A stretch of DNA of 64,000 bases from Ambrosia x helenae (GCA_030844895.1 JAUTDX010000026.1:186001-250000); one strand, 5' to 3'; shown: positions 11,492-24,137, counted from the stretch's first letter. Numbers and translations: made by a program. Notes: a model not told the origin generated them from the sequence alone.

Positions 11492-12423
11492 TTAACCCCC
11501 TCTTGGCCTCATCCAAGAAGGGTAGCCAATGATTTCAAAGCACTTATCCATAGTGTGACCAATTTTGTTACATTGGGAACATTTTAAGTTTTGATTTGAC
11601 ACTTTATTGTTCCTTTTAAACTCAGGAGGTGAAGCAGTCTTAGCAAACAAAGCAAGAGATTGACTTCTCTTGCTTGGATTGCTTGCATTTCTATGAGATT
11701 CCTCTCTAGAAATGACTGCAAATGCCTCCTTTACAGAAGGAAGAGTTTCCTTTATTAACAAATTTGTCCTAACACCTTGATAAACACAATCTAATCCCAT
11801 TAAAAGCTGCATTAGTTTTATTAGATTACTAAAATCATTAAATTCTTTAGCAGCATTGCAAGTACAGGAAGGTAGTTGTAATATTTGATCCATTTGTTTC
11901 ACATGATATTTAACCTATGATAGTACTCTGACACAGATAACCCATTCTGACTAAAAGATTTTATTTTTTGATAAAGATCAAAGACAACAGACCCATCAAT
12001 CTTATCATAAGTTTCTTTTAACCCACTCCATACATCACAAGCAAGTTGAGAAAACACATGCCCCATATACAGATCCTCACTAATGGAGTTCAAAATCCAA
12101 GTTAACACAACTGAATTACACCTATCCCATTGTCTACCAAACACTTCATCATCAACGGACATTTCACAAGACTTATCTATAAATCCCCATTTGTTTTTAA
12201 CTTGAAGAGCCAATTTTAATGCATTAGACCATACAGTGTAGTTTCCTGCACCCTTTAGTTTAACAGTAATAATGTTTAAGTTTGCAGAGTCACTAGGATG
12301 TAAGTAAAGTGGATCACTAGCATCTAGTTTACTTACTAAGGTCACACTAGGCCCATCATTCCCACCATTTGGTCCTTGAGGACCAGGTTGTGGTCCAATA
12401 ATAGGACCTTGTTCATTAACCAT
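11492..12423 (-). pseudogene. Copia gag, frameshifted
   Basis: The gag starts at 12423 with a Gly/Pro-rich leader (MVNEQGPIIGPQPG). The copia gag domain follows (YTVWSNALKLALQVKNKWGF) to about 11899, where one G appears missing after an ATGTG and the frame terminates. The next frame resumes at once and runs to 11492, ending with one zinc knuckle, CSQCNKIGHTMDKC, then a stop at 11489-11491 before protease. The same frameshift is present at 16942 and 22437, so the ancestral insertion was already defective before duplication. The gene would form the particle coat. Confidence 0.85.
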
Positions 12424-13108
12424 GACTGTACAAACTAATTACACAGACTGAAAATAAAACACACCAAAGAGTAATTATCAAACACACTACACAAGCACAC
12501 AATGGACGAAACCGTTACGGTGTTCCAGATTCCTGGTTCGTCACTCAAAGGGTGCCAGGACAAGTCTTAACACGGGAGTCCCCTAACTAATACACACACA
12601 ACTAACTCACAATTACCCATGAACACAAACAAATACGAAGAGATTGGATAATGAAGACAACCAGAAGCAAGTCAAGCACAAGACAGACCACAGTAATTCA
12701 CAAATAGTTGAGCCAATGCCGGTCCCCCTAACCCAGGCAATGCTCTGAACAAAATTATAAAAAAACAATACAAAGAAACAAAGAGTTGGAACAATCTAAC
12801 CGGATGCACATCTTCCAAAACCAGGTTCAAGATCTGTAACCTTCACTTAGGGTTACAGATCAATAAACAGAAGAAAAAAGCACTCCTCAAAGAAGATGAA
12901 TCAAGATCAACAACCTTCACTTAGGGTTATTGACCAAGGTCCACTCGAAGCCCTATCCATAACCACATTATATTTAGAGATCCAACCCTTGAGTCTAGGG
13001 TTTAGCTTGACACCAGAGAACACCTTGAAGCCCCAATAGATCCAAGAATAGACACCCAACGGAAGCGAATGACACAAAATTATCAAGAACCCAAGAAGAT
13101 AACCTAGG
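12424..13108 (-). other. Copia 5' leader
   Basis: Non-coding sequence between the 5' LTR and gag. A short phrase around CTTCACTTAGGGTTA recurs twice (near 12842 and 12912). No other feature is seen. Confidence 0.6.
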
Positions 13109-13120
13109 GCTTTGATACCA
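13109..13120 (-). other. Copia primer-binding site
   Basis: The minus strand reads TGGTATCAAAGC directly abutting the 5' LTR. It differs by one base from the usual initiator-Met primer site TGGTATCAGAGC. Confidence 0.8.
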
Positions 13121-13803
13121 TGTTACAAAACATGGATAATACTAAGAACTTCAAAGAAACCTTTATTAATGAAAGACTTTGAACCAAACTTCAAGAACCA
13201 GACCAACACCTACAGATCTAACTATTACAACCAAGATCTGAACTAGTCACAAACAGCTTTACCACCTCTATCGACCTACCGATCACAAAGATACAAGATC
13301 TAACACAGATACAAGATGTATCTAATTACACAACCCTAACCTTATGATCTAGACGAAGATGAAAGCTAATAATACAGAGACTTATTACAAACCCTAATAA
13401 TAGAAAAGAGAATGACTGATTAAAGAATCTAATGAAAGACAAGATGAGCTTTTATACTAATCATGGAAGGTTCTACAAACAAACACAATATCTTGTGATC
13501 TCATCCGTTAGATGAAATGTTTGACACGGATCGAAATCTGAACGGCTGAGAATAAATCTTCAGTTTATAATAACTGAACTGGGCCACCAGGCCAACAGCC
13601 TTCTATCTGGGCTTCTTAGCTACAAGGCTCCTTTGCTACTGGGCCGCTACATCTACTACTGGACCCCATCTCACGAACATCTCACAGCCCAAATCCATTA
13701 TCATGAATATGCACAGACACAAACAAAACCAAGACATATGAATTAGAAAATGATATTATGAAAGATACAAATTGGACAAGTAATTACCTTTAAATTTTTA
13801 ACA
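13121..13803 (-). repeat. 5' LTR of the copia element
   Basis: 683-bp LTR, copy of 7301-7986. The GTTAG target copy follows at 13804-13808. Later copies are at 18163-18846 and 23653-24137. Confidence 0.9.
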
Positions 13804-14900
13804 GTTAGGATAAGTGGAGATCTGAAATGTTTGAGGTTTGGACATGCCCTAATACAAGTTGACTCAAGGGTTGTCCTTAGAAGATCCACACGATGCATGT
13901 GGTTGTTCGAGGGCTAGCAAATGGTTCAAAAGTTTAGTTATCCCGCAAATGTATTTAGAGAACGACTACAACTCCTGACTAGTGATACATAGGAAAATGT
14001 AAGTAGTTTTTACATTGAACAATTTTCCCTTTTTTAATTCTTGAAGTCTTCTGTATAAGAACGCATAAGTAATCATGCACGTCTCACACTATGCATGCAT
14101 GAATTTATATTAAGAGATTGGTGAAAATGTACACATATATTGAGAAGTTGGCTTGTTTTCGATGTAATAAATATTACTAAATATAAAAAAAAAATTAAAG
14201 TCTATTAAAGTCGTTTAGTTGTTACTCAGCATGGTGTTTGCTGGCCACATTTGTTTCCTTAGTTTTTTCGTCTAGTTGCTACTTCACACGTCGTTTGGTG
14301 GTCACATTTAGTCCCTTGGGTTTTCTACCTCCTCGACTTTCTAAAACATATCGGTATAAGTCTAAATTCGTCTACATTTTAGTCATGTGAGTCATTTGGT
14401 GGAAGAAATTCGGGTTTTTATTTTACGCTTTTCTGGTTTTGGTGGTCATTCAATTGCTATTTAGCATGGTTTTACACCCCCGTCCCGCAAATGCTGGTAG
14501 CACGGTTTTACGGCCCCACACCTCAGCGTAGGGATTATGACTAGTTGATTAAATCTGCATATTATTTTTATATATCATTATATTTGTAACCTCTTTCGTT
14601 GAGTTGCCAACCAAAAAATATAAAATAACAATTAGGGAATTTAAGATTGAAACCCGCCATGGTGCAACAACAAGATGAGTAATAAAAGTTACGTTTCATA
14701 TAACAGCTCTGATTGCTTGGAAAATAATTAGGGTTTGAGTTAGGATGATAAGTTACTTTTGTAACAATTAACTCGTAAATCACAATCAACACTATATATT
14801 TTATTCACTTTTAGATATAAATTAAACAATAGAAAATCCAACATGAGTAGCATGAATTCTATGTTACAAAAGTCAACATCTATTTTAATCACGTAATGTA
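13804..14900. other. GLP 3' intergenic flank, unit A
   Basis: About 1.1 kb downstream of the GLP coding end, without a convincing gene. It recurs at 18847-19943 and, diverged, at 24138-25245. It should hold the GLP 3' untranslated region next to the stop codon, but I see no unambiguous poly(A) signal. Confidence 0.6.
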
Positions 14901-15413
14901 TCAGAATTTGGATTGAATTTGTTGAACGACCTTGATATCAACTTGAAAGGCCTTTGCAAGAATATCTCCAGCGATACCAGGGTTTGATCCAAACACAGCA
15001 TTTGCAATGGTAATGACACCTGGATTTTGACTGCTCAAAGCAGCAATTGCAAGAGCATAGCCATTTCCTACGTTTTGCTGGAAGTGAATCAGACCTTTTG
15101 GGAACACGAAAACATCACCCTTCTGAAGTAGTTTTGTGATGAGACGATTTTCAGGGTTGGATGTGACAAAACCGACTAGAATACTTCCTTCAATGACAGT
15201 CAATATTTCCGTGGCTCGAGGATGCGTGTGTGGAGGATTAATGCCCCATGGAGCGAAATCAATACGAGCCATGGAAATACCTAAAGTGTTGAGTCCTGCC
15301 AACTCTGCTACAGACACGGCGGTCACATTAGACCCAACGTCATTCGTTGTGTTTCCCATTAGGTGGAGCCCTCTAAAGAGAAAATCATCTGCTTGCACAA
15401 GCTTTGCATCTTT
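14901..15413 (-). pseudogene. Germin-like protein, 5'-truncated copy A
   Basis: Matches residues 46-215 of the intact gene at 19944-20699 without visible change and includes both cupin boxes. It lacks exon 1, the intron and the start of exon 2. At 15413 the sequence switches to copia integrase, the junction of the 5,043-bp tandem duplication. No signal peptide and no promoter remain, so a functional secreted product is unlikely. The integrase frame reading into this segment enters a different frame and ends within 20 codons, so there is no in-frame fusion. Confidence 0.9.
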
Positions 15414-18400
15414 AATAGATGCCTATGTTTTCTTTCAACAACCCTATTCTGTTGGGGTGTATAGGTACATGTAATTTGATGAAGAATTCCTTTATCCTTA
15501 AAAAAATTATTTACTTGATGATTGACAAACTCAGAACCATTATCACTTCTAAAAATTTTAACTTTGGTTTTAAATTGAGTTTCAATTATAGCCACAAAAT
15601 CTAGTAAATTTTGAAATACTTCTTGTTTATTCTTCATCATACATACCCATACTGCCCTAGAAAAATCATCTACAATTGTAAGGAAGTACTTAAAGCTTTT
15701 CCTACTAGCAACTCTATATGGTCCCCATACATCTAAGTGAACTAAGTCACCTATGGCTTTTGACTTATATTCACTTAAGGGAAAAGGTTCCCTATGCTGC
15801 TTAGCCTTTTGGTATATTTCACAAGGGGTGTTAGAATCAAGATTTCCTAGATTTAGTTTTTGTTTAAACATGTTTAAAGCATTATTAGATGGGTGACCTA
15901 ACCTATCATGCTATAGATTAAACATAACAAAACTATTGTAACACACCTTGCTAGAAATCACAGAGTTACCACAGTAGTATAAACCATCCACTTGACTACC
16001 AGTCACCAGGTTTTTCTTGGTGATTAAGTCCTGGATGTAACAACTATGCTCATCAAAACCAACAAATAACTTGTTATCCTTAGCTAGTTTATGTACAGAA
16101 ATTAAGTTGACATTATATTCTGGGATAACAAAGACATCTTTTAAAACCACCTTTTCAGCTAATTTGATGTTACCTATTTTAGTTAGTAAGGCATCAGTGC
16201 CATTAGGATGTTTAACCCTTATATTTAAATCAGTAACATTAAAACAATCTGTAACGTTTTCATCATCTTTAACCATATGTTGATTTGCCCCAGAATCTGT
16301 TATCCAACCCATAAAACCCTTCTTGTTAAATTCACTTACAAAACAAAAAGCTGGTTTAAACATAACACTAGCACAATAAGGACCTATCACATTACCTGCA
16401 ACATTGCAGCTTGTTTGACTGTCACTCTTATCTCCTATTAAACTCAATAATCTGGTAATCTGTTCAGGAGTGAAACCCTTAATGACATTATCAGTATTAT
16501 CAGAAACACTGTTATTAGCAACTACCTTCTTTCCTTAACCCCCTCTTGGCCTCATCCAAGAAGGGTAGCCAATGATTTCAAAGCACTTATCCATAGTGTG
16601 ACCAATTTTGTTACATTGGGAACATTTTAAGTTTTGATTTGACACTTTATTGTTCCTTTTAAACTCAGGAGGTGAAGCAGTCTTAGCAAACAAAGCAAGA
16701 GATTGACTTCTCTTGCTTGGATTGCTTGCATTTCTATGAGATTCCTCTCTAGAAATGACTGCAAATGCCTCCTTTACAGAAGGAAGAGTTTCCTTTATTA
16801 ACAAATTTGTCCTAACACCTTGATAAACACAATCTAATCCCATTAAAAGCTGCATTAGTTTTATTAGATTACTAAAATCATTAAATTCTTTAGCAGCATT
16901 GCAAGTACAGGAAGGTAGTTGTAATATTTGATCCATTTGTTTCACATGATATTTAACCTATGATAGTACTCTGACACAGATAACCCATTCTGACTAAAAG
17001 ATTTTATTTTTTGATAAAGATCAAAGACAACAGACCCATCAATCTTATCATAAGTTTCTTTTAACCCACTCCATACATCACAAGCAAGTTGAGAAAACAC
17101 ATGCCCCATATACAGATCCTCACTAATGGAGTTCAAAATCCAAGTTAACACAACTGAATTACACCTATCCCATTGTCTACCAAACACTTCATCATCAACG
17201 GACATTTCACAAGACTTATCTATAAATCCCCATTTGTTTTTAACTTGAAGAGCCAATTTTAATGCATTAGACCATACAGTGTAGTTTCCTGCACCCTTTA
17301 GTTTAACAGTAATAATGTTTAAGTTTGCAGAGTCACTAGGATGTAAGTAAAGTGGATCACTAGCATCTAGTTTACTTACTAAGGTCACACTAGGCCATCA
17401 TTCCCACCATTTGGTCCTTGAGGACCAGGTTGTGGTCCAATAATAGGACCTTGTTCATTAACCATGACTGTACAAACTAATTACACAGACTGAAAATAAA
17501 ACACACCAAAGAGTAATTATCAAACACACTACACAAGCACACAATGGACGAAACCGTTACGGTGTTCCAGATTCCTGGTTCGTCACTCAAAGGGTGCCAG
17601 GACAAGTCTTAACACGGGAGTCCCCTAACTAATACACACACAACTAACTCACAATTACCCATGAACACAAACAAATACGAAGAGATTGGATAATGAAGAC
17701 AACCAGAAGCAAGTCAAGCACAAGACAGACCACAGTAATTCACAAATAGTTGAGCCAATGCCGGTCCCCCTAACCCAGGCAATGCTCTGAACAAAATTAT
17801 AAAAAAACAATACAAAGAAACAAAGAGTTGGAACAATCTAACCGGATGCACATCTTCCAAAACCAGGTTCAAGATCTGTAACCTTCACTTAGGGTTACAG
17901 ATCAATAAACAGAAGAAAAAAGCACTCCTCAAAGAAGATGAATCAAGATCAACAACCTTCACTTAGGGTTATTGACCAAGGTCCACTCGAAGCCCTATCC
18001 ATAACCACATTATATTTAGAGATCCAACCCTTGAGTCTAGGGTTTAGCTTGACACCAGAGAACACCTTGAAGCCCCAATAGATCCAAGAATAGACACCCA
18101 ACGGAAGCGAATGACACAAAATTATCAAGAACCCAAGAAGATAACCTAGGGCTTTGATACCATGTTACAAAACATGGATAATACTAAGAACTTCAAAGAA
18201 ACCTTTATTAATGAAAGACTTTGAACCAAACTTCAAGAACCAGACCAACACCTACAGATCTAACTATTACAACCAAGATCTGAACTAGTCACAAACAGCT
18301 TTACCACCTCTATCGACCTACCGATCACAAAGATACAAGATCTAACACAGATACAAGATGTATCTAATTACACAACCCTAACCTTATGATCTAGACGAAG

Positions 18401-18846
18401 ATGAAAGCTAATAATACAGAGACTTATTACAAACCCTAATAATAGAAAAGAGAATGACTGATTAAAGAATCTAATGAAAGACAAGATGAGCTTTTATACT
18501 AATCATGGAAGGTTCTACAAACAAACACAATATCTTGTGATCTCATCCGTTAGATGAAATGTTTGACACGGATCGAAATCTGAACGGCTGAGAATAAATC
18601 TTCAGTTTATAATAACTGAACTGGGCCACCAGGCCAACAGCCTTCTATCTGGGCTTCTTAGCTACAAGGCTCCTTTGCTACTGGGCCGCTACATCTACTA
18701 CTGGACCCCATCTCACGAACATCTCACAGCCCAAATCCAATATCATGAATATGCACAGACACAAACAAAACCAAGACATATGAATTAGAAAATGATATTA
18801 TGAAAGATACAAATTGGACAAGTAATTACCTTTTAAATTTTTAACA
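15414..18846 (-). mobile_element. Truncated copia copy B (duplicated part)
   Basis: Equivalent to 10371-13803: partial integrase, protease, gag, leader and 5' LTR (18163-18846), with the same gag frameshift and protease-integrase stop. It lacks reverse transcriptase, RNase H and the 3' LTR. The right border carries GTTAG (18847-18851), but the left border is the duplication junction, which shows it arrived by segmental duplication and not by transposition. One extra defect, a missing C near 17393, disrupts the gag N-terminus. Confidence 0.92.
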
Positions 18847-19943
18847 GTTAGGATAAGTGGAGATCTGAAATGTTTGAGGTTTGGACATGCCCTAATACAA
18901 GTTGACTCAAGGGTTGTCCTTAGAAGATCCACACGATGCATGTGGTTGTTCGAGGGCTAGCAAATGGTTCAAAAGTTTAGTTATCCCGCAAATGTATTTA
19001 GAGAACGACTACAACTCCTGACTAGTGATACATAGGAAAATGTAAGTAGTTTTTACATTGAACAATTTTCCCTTTTTTAATTCTTGAAGTCTTCTGTATA
19101 AGAACGCATAAGTAATCATGCACGTCTCACACTATGCATGCATGAATTTATATTAAGAGATTGGTGAAAATGTACACATATATTGAGAAGTTGGCTTGTT
19201 TTCGATGTAATAAATATTACTAAATATAAAAAAAAAATTAAAGTCTATTAAAGTCGTTTAGTTGTTACTCAGCATGGTGTTTGCTGGCCACATTTGTTTC
19301 CTTAGTTTTTTCGTCTAGTTGCTACTTCACACGTCGTTTGGTGGTCACATTTAGTCCCTTGGGTTTTCTACCTCCTCGACTTTCTAAAACATATCGGTAT
19401 AAGTCTAAATTCGTCTACATTTTAGTCATGTGAGTCATTTGGTGGAAGAAATTCGGGTTTTTATTTTACGCTTTTCTGGTTTTGGTGGTCATTCAATTGC
19501 TATTTAGCATGGTTTTACACCCCCGTCCCGCAAATGCTGGTAGCACGGTTTTACGGCCCCACACCTCAGCGTAGGGATTATGACTAGTTGATTAAATCTG
19601 CATATTATTTTTATATATCATTATATTTGTAACCTCTTTCGTTGAGTTGCCAACCAAAAAATATAAAATAACAATTAGGGAATTTAAGATTGAAACCCGC
19701 CATGGTGCAACAACAAGATGAGTAATAAAAGTTACGTTTCATATAACAGCTCTGATTGCTTGGAAAATAATTAGGGTTTGAGTTAGGATGATAAGTTACT
19801 TTTGTAACAATTAACTCGTAAATCACAATCAACACTATATATTTTATTCACTTTTAGATATAAATTAAACAATAGAAAATCCAACATGAGTAGCATGAAT
19901 TCTATGTTACAAAAGTCAACATCTATTTTAATCACGTAATGTA
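18847..19943. other. GLP 3' intergenic flank, unit B
   Basis: Near-identical repeat of 13804-14900 with no gene recognised. Confidence 0.6.
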
Positions 19944-20699
19944 TCAGAATTTGGATTGAATTTGTTGAACGACCTTGATATCAACTTGAAAGGCCTTTGC
20001 AAGAATATCTCCAGCGATACCAGGGTTTGATCCAAACACAGCATTTGCAATGGTAATGACACCTGGATTTTGACTGCTCAAAGCAGCAATTGCAAGAGCA
20101 TAGCCATTTCCTACGTTTTGCTGGAAGTGAATCAGACCTTTTGGGAACACGAAAACATCACCCTTCTGAAGTAGTTTTGTGATGAGACGATTTTCAGGGT
20201 TGGATGTGACAAAACCGACTAGAATACTTCCTTCAATGACAGTCAATATTTCCGTGGCTCGAGGATGCGTGTGTGGAGGATTAATGCCCCATGGAGCGAA
20301 ATCAATACGAGCCATGGAAATACCTAAAGTGTTGAGTCCTGCCAACTCTGCTACAGACACGGCGGTCACATTAGACCCAACGTCATTCGTTGTGTTTCCC
20401 ATTAGGTGGAGCCCTCTAAAGAGAAAATCATCTGCTTGCACAAGCTTTGCATCTTTGCAAACCACACCATTCACGAAAACTGGAAAAACGAAAATAGGAA
20501 CCTTATAAGAGACATCAATAAATGTTACCTATAATTATATCATGAATGTTTGTTGGAGCATTTATGGAAAAACTTCAAGAATCGTACCTGCGCTATCTGG
20601 ATCAGCCACACAGAAATCCTGGAGAGGACTAGGGTCCGAAGCTAAAGCAAGCGAACAAGCAACCAACAAGAGACCGGACACAAGCAAATGTGACTTCAT
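19944..20699 (-). CDS. Germin-like protein, intact copy B
   Basis: Two exons: 20588-20699 (ATG at 20699) and 19944-20479, with a 108-bp GT-AG intron between; 215 codons in all, usual for the family. Residues 1-20 form a secretory signal peptide (LLVSGLLLVACSLALA). Cys30 and Cys45 match the conserved N-terminal disulfide. Cupin box 1 is GINPPHTHPRATE (His107, His109, Glu114) and box 2 is GDVFVFPKGLIHF (His155), giving the four metal ligands. Possible N-glycosylation sites are Asn66 and Asn74. GLPs form Mn-binding apoplastic oligomers, some with superoxide dismutase activity; true oxalate oxidase activity cannot be inferred. A TATA box lies 83 bp upstream. It belongs to a tandem cluster with copies A, C and D. 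Confidence 0.93.
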
Positions 20700-20781
20700 T
20701 TCTAAGAAGTGAAAACCTATTCCTCAATAAACTTTGCTAGCTCAAGAAATCTATGCAATAAACTACGTTACTTGTACATGT

Positions 20782-20788
20782 TTTTATA
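20782..20788 (-). promoter_or_regulatory. TATA box of GLP copy B
   Basis: TATAAAA on the minus strand, about 83 bp before the ATG, implying a 5' leader of roughly 50 nt. The same box and surroundings occur upstream of copy C (26084-26090) and of the remnant copy D (34942-34948), which supports function. Confidence 0.65.
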
Positions 20789-21723
20789 GTTAACTTTGGG
20801 GATAAAGCAAGAATATGTTGTTCTCCCACTTATAAAAAAAACATGTGGAAAGAGTAAAATCATGATAAAGTCATCAGATAGAAAACTTATCCTTTCAACC
20901 TATGTTCAATTCAAAATTAGATAAAAGTCAGGATCTTGTAGGTATGATCCATTCTATCATTCTCATAAAACTAGTTTAAGAATTGGTACAGCATGTTTGT
21001 AATGATATACATTGATTTGGTCCATCCATTAACATAAATTTAGTCTCATTTTTAATTTAATCGAGCTAGATAATTAACCTCGGCTTGAATAATATAGTGG
21101 TTGAAATACGTTGCTACAAGGACCCAAAGCTTGAAGGAGTCCTAAGTTGAACGGCTCATACACATAATAAACCATTATTTATAATAGTTCAAACCATGTT
21201 TAAATGATTTTAAAAGGAAAGTAATGAGCGAGTTATATATACCTAGTCATATCAATTTTTTGGTATATGAAATCTGGTTATTATAAACGAACAAACGTCT
21301 ACGGTCTACCCTTTGAACGCTTTAACCGCAAACTTATATTTGTAATTGATCTCATTTAACTTTTTAATCCTAATACCACTTTATGTTTTGCCCTTCAAAA
21401 AAAATAGCACTTTATGTTTTAATGACTAAAGTACATAAATCCATGTTTTTTTTTTTTTTTTTTTTTTTTATATTTATCCTATTTTTTTGTAGCAAGTTGT
21501 TTCTAGCTTCTCAAATAGTCAAATATCATCATACATGTAACATTTCACTTCTGAGTTTAAATAATATATCTTGGATTTTGGTCATTGACCATCGTTGTGG
21601 TTGTTCTAAGACAAGGGCAAAGTGTGAGCCTTGTCATGTAGCGCCACTTAGACTATATGGGCTTTTGCCTTCCTGATCATAAAAAATTTATGGGCCTACG
21701 GTGTGTTGTTGGGCAAGGGCACA
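20789..21723. other. Upstream region of GLP copy B
   Basis: About 0.9 kb of AT-rich promoter-proximal DNA, shared with copy C (26091-26505 and 27163-27697) and in part with copy D (34949-35370). It includes a poly(T) run near 21446-21469. No gene is seen; the short frame at 21383 is low-complexity. Confidence 0.55.
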
Positions 21724-21731
21724 GCCCAAAA

Positions 21732-21901
21732 TAGAGGTGCACAAAAAAAACCGGAACCGGAATTGGAACCGAAAAAAAAACGGAACCGGTAAACCCGGAA
21801 CCGTACCCGACCCTACCCGTCGGGTACGCATAGGGTATACATTTCTATGTAGAAAACCGGACCCGGAACCGGACCCGATTTATACCCGGTTGTACCCGGT
21901 T
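21732..21901. mobile_element. Truncated hAT-type MITE
   Basis: Starts TAGAGGTGCA after GCCCAAAA (21724-21731) and continues with CCGGAACCGG-type repeats, exactly as the full element at 27706-28380. It breaks off near 21901, where copia sequence begins. That break is the junction of the older tandem duplication. Confidence 0.85.
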
Positions 21902-24137
21902 GACTGTCACTCTTATCTCCTATTAAACTCAATAATCTGGTAATCTGTTCAGGAGTGAAACCCTTAATGACATTATCAGTATTATCAGAAACACTATTAT
22001 TAGCAACTACCTTCTTTCCTTAACCCCCTCTTGGCCTCACCCAAGAAGGGTTGCCAATGATTTCAAAGCACTTATCCACAGTGTGACCAATTTTGTTACA
22101 TTGGGAACATTTTAAGTTTTGATTTGACACTTTATTGTTCCTTTTAAACTCAGGAGGTGAGGCAGTCTTAGAAAACAAAACAAGGGATTGACTTCTCTTG
22201 CTTGGATTGCTTGCATTTCTATGAGATTCCTCTCTAGAAATGATTGCAAATGCCTCCTTTACAGAAGGAAGAGTTTCCTTTATTAACAAATTTGTCCTAA
22301 CACCTTGATAATCACAATCTAATCCCATTAAAAACGGCATTAGTTTTATTAGATTACTAAAATCATTAAATTCTTTAGCAGCATTGCAAGTATAGGAAGG
22401 TAGTTGTAATATTTGATCCATTTGTTTCACATGATATTTAACCTATGATAGTACTCTGACACAGATAACCCATTCTGACTAAAAGAGTTTATTTGTTGAT
22501 AAAGATCAAAGACAATAGACCCATCAATCTTATCATAAGTTTCTTTTAACTCACTTCATAGTTACATCACAAGCAAGTTGAGAAAACACATGCCCCATAT
22601 ATAGATCCTCACTAATGGAGTTCAAAATCCAAGTTAACACAATTGAATTACACCTATCCCATTGTCTACCTAACACTTCATCATCAACAGACCTTTCACA
22701 AGACTTATCTATAAATCCCCATTTGTTTTTAACTTGAAGAGCCAATTTTAATGCATTAGACCATACAGTGTAGTTTATAGTACCCTTTAGTTTAACAGTA
22801 ATAATGTTTAAGTTTGCAGAATCACTAGGATGTAAGTAAAGTGGATCACTAGCATCCAGTTTACTTACTATGGTCACACTAGGCCCATAATTCCCACCAT
22901 TTGGTCCTTGAGGACCAGGTTGTGGTCCAATAATGGGACCTAGTTCATTAACCATGACTGTACAAACTAATTACACATACTGAAAATAAAACACACCAAA
23001 GAGTCATTATCAAACACACTACACAAGCACACAATGAACGAAACCGTGTCAGTGTTCCAGATTCCTGGTTCGTCACTCAAAGGGTGCCAAGACAAGTCTT
23101 AACACGGGAGTCCCCTAACTAATACACACACAACTAACTCACAATTACCCAAGAACACAAACAAATACACAAAGATCAGATAATGAAGACAACCAGAAGC
23201 AAGTCAAGCACAAGACAGACCACAGTAATTCACAAATAGTTGAGCCAATGCGGTCCCCCTAACCCGGCCAATGCTCCTAACAAAATTATAAAAAAACAAT
23301 ATAAAGAAACAAAGAGTTGGAACAATCTAACCGGATGCACAGCTTCCAAAAACCAGGTTCAAGATCTGTAACCTTCACTTAGGGTTACAGATCAATGAAC
23401 AGAAGAAAAAAGCACTCCTCAAAGAAGATGAATCAGTATCAACAACCTTCACTTAGGGTTATTGACCAAGGTCCACTCGATGCCCTATCCACAACCACGT
23501 TATATTTAGAGATCCAACACTTGAGTCTAGGGTTTAGCTTGACACCAGAGAACACCTTGAAGCCCCAATAGATCCAAGAATAGACACCTAACAGAAGCGA
23601 ATGACACAAAATTATCAAGAACCCAAGAAGATAACCTAGGGCTTTGATACCATGTTACAAAAGATGGATAATACTAAGAACTTCAAAGAAACCTTTATTA
23701 AAGAAAGACTTTGAACCAAACTTCAAGAACCAGACAAACACCTATAGATCTAACTATTACAACCAATATCTGAACAAGTCACAAACAGCTTTACCACCTC
23801 TATCGACCTACCGATCATAAAGATACATGATCTAACACAGCCCTATAGATCTAACTATTACAACCAATATATGAACGACTGAGAATAAATTTTCAGTTTA
23901 TAAAAACTGAACTGGGCCACGAGGCCAACAGCCTTTTATCTGGGCTTCTCAGCTACAAGGCTCCTCTGCTACTAGGCCGCTACATCTACTACTGGACCCC
24001 ATCTCACGAACATCTCACAGCCCAAATCCAATATCACGAATATGCACAGACACAAACAAAACCAAGACATATGAATTAGAAAATGATATTATGAAAGATA
24101 CAAATTGGACAAGTAATTACCTTTTAAATTTTTAACA
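21902..24137 (-). mobile_element. Truncated copia copy C, diverged
   Basis: Corresponds to about 11374-13803 of the full copia: the protease start, gag (22020-22955, broken) and the 5' LTR (23653-24137). It has more substitutions than copy B, for instance several amino-acid changes in gag and a small rearrangement near 22555. Its LTR is only 485 bp because an internal block is missing and replaced by a 35-bp repeat. The GTTAG target copy follows at 24138-24142, shared with the other blocks, so all derive from one insertion. Confidence 0.9.
22020..22955 (-). pseudogene. Copia gag in copy C
   Basis: The start at 22955 and the N-terminal gag domain match the other copies until about 22551, where a local change ends the frame. 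The zinc-knuckle part (CSQCNKIGHTVDKC) is read separately from 22430 to 22020. It carries the ancestral frameshift plus new changes and is not functional. Confidence 0.85.

Larger units (their letters stand above)
7301..13803 (-). mobile_element. Ty1/copia LTR retrotransposon, degenerate
   Basis: LTRs at 7301-7986 and 13121-13803 have TGTTA...AACA-type ends. GTTAG lies at both outer borders (7296-7300 and 13804-13808) as the target duplication. Read on the minus strand the order is gag, protease, integrase, reverse transcriptase, RNase H, the diagnostic Ty1/copia order. A Met-tRNA-like primer site is at 13109-13120, and the complement of 7987-7999 is purine-rich. Frameshifts and stops break the polyprotein into several frames, so this copy is not autonomous. 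The right half also occurs at 15414-18846 and 21902-24137 through later tandem duplication. Confidence 0.95.
10371..20456. repeat. Tandem duplication, 5,043-bp unit (copia half plus GLP)
   Basis: Unit 1 (10371-15413) and unit 2 (15414-20456) match with a constant offset of 5,043. Each contains the gag-to-integrase half of copia, its 5' LTR and the GLP 3' region. The central junction joins GLP exon 2 to copia integrase at a shared TTT (15411-15413). I noticed only a missing C near 17393, an extra T near 18836 and one substitution near 13696/18739, so the duplication is very recent or an assembly artefact. Confidence 0.9.

Noticed and set aside
15136..15474. Plus-strand frames opposite the germin-like genes (also 20179, 25481)
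   Set aside because: They are antisense shadows of the cupin coding region and do not resemble any protein.
15359..15871. In-frame integrase-germin fusion gene
   Set aside because: The integrase frame crosses the junction into the wrong GLP frame and stops within 20 codons.
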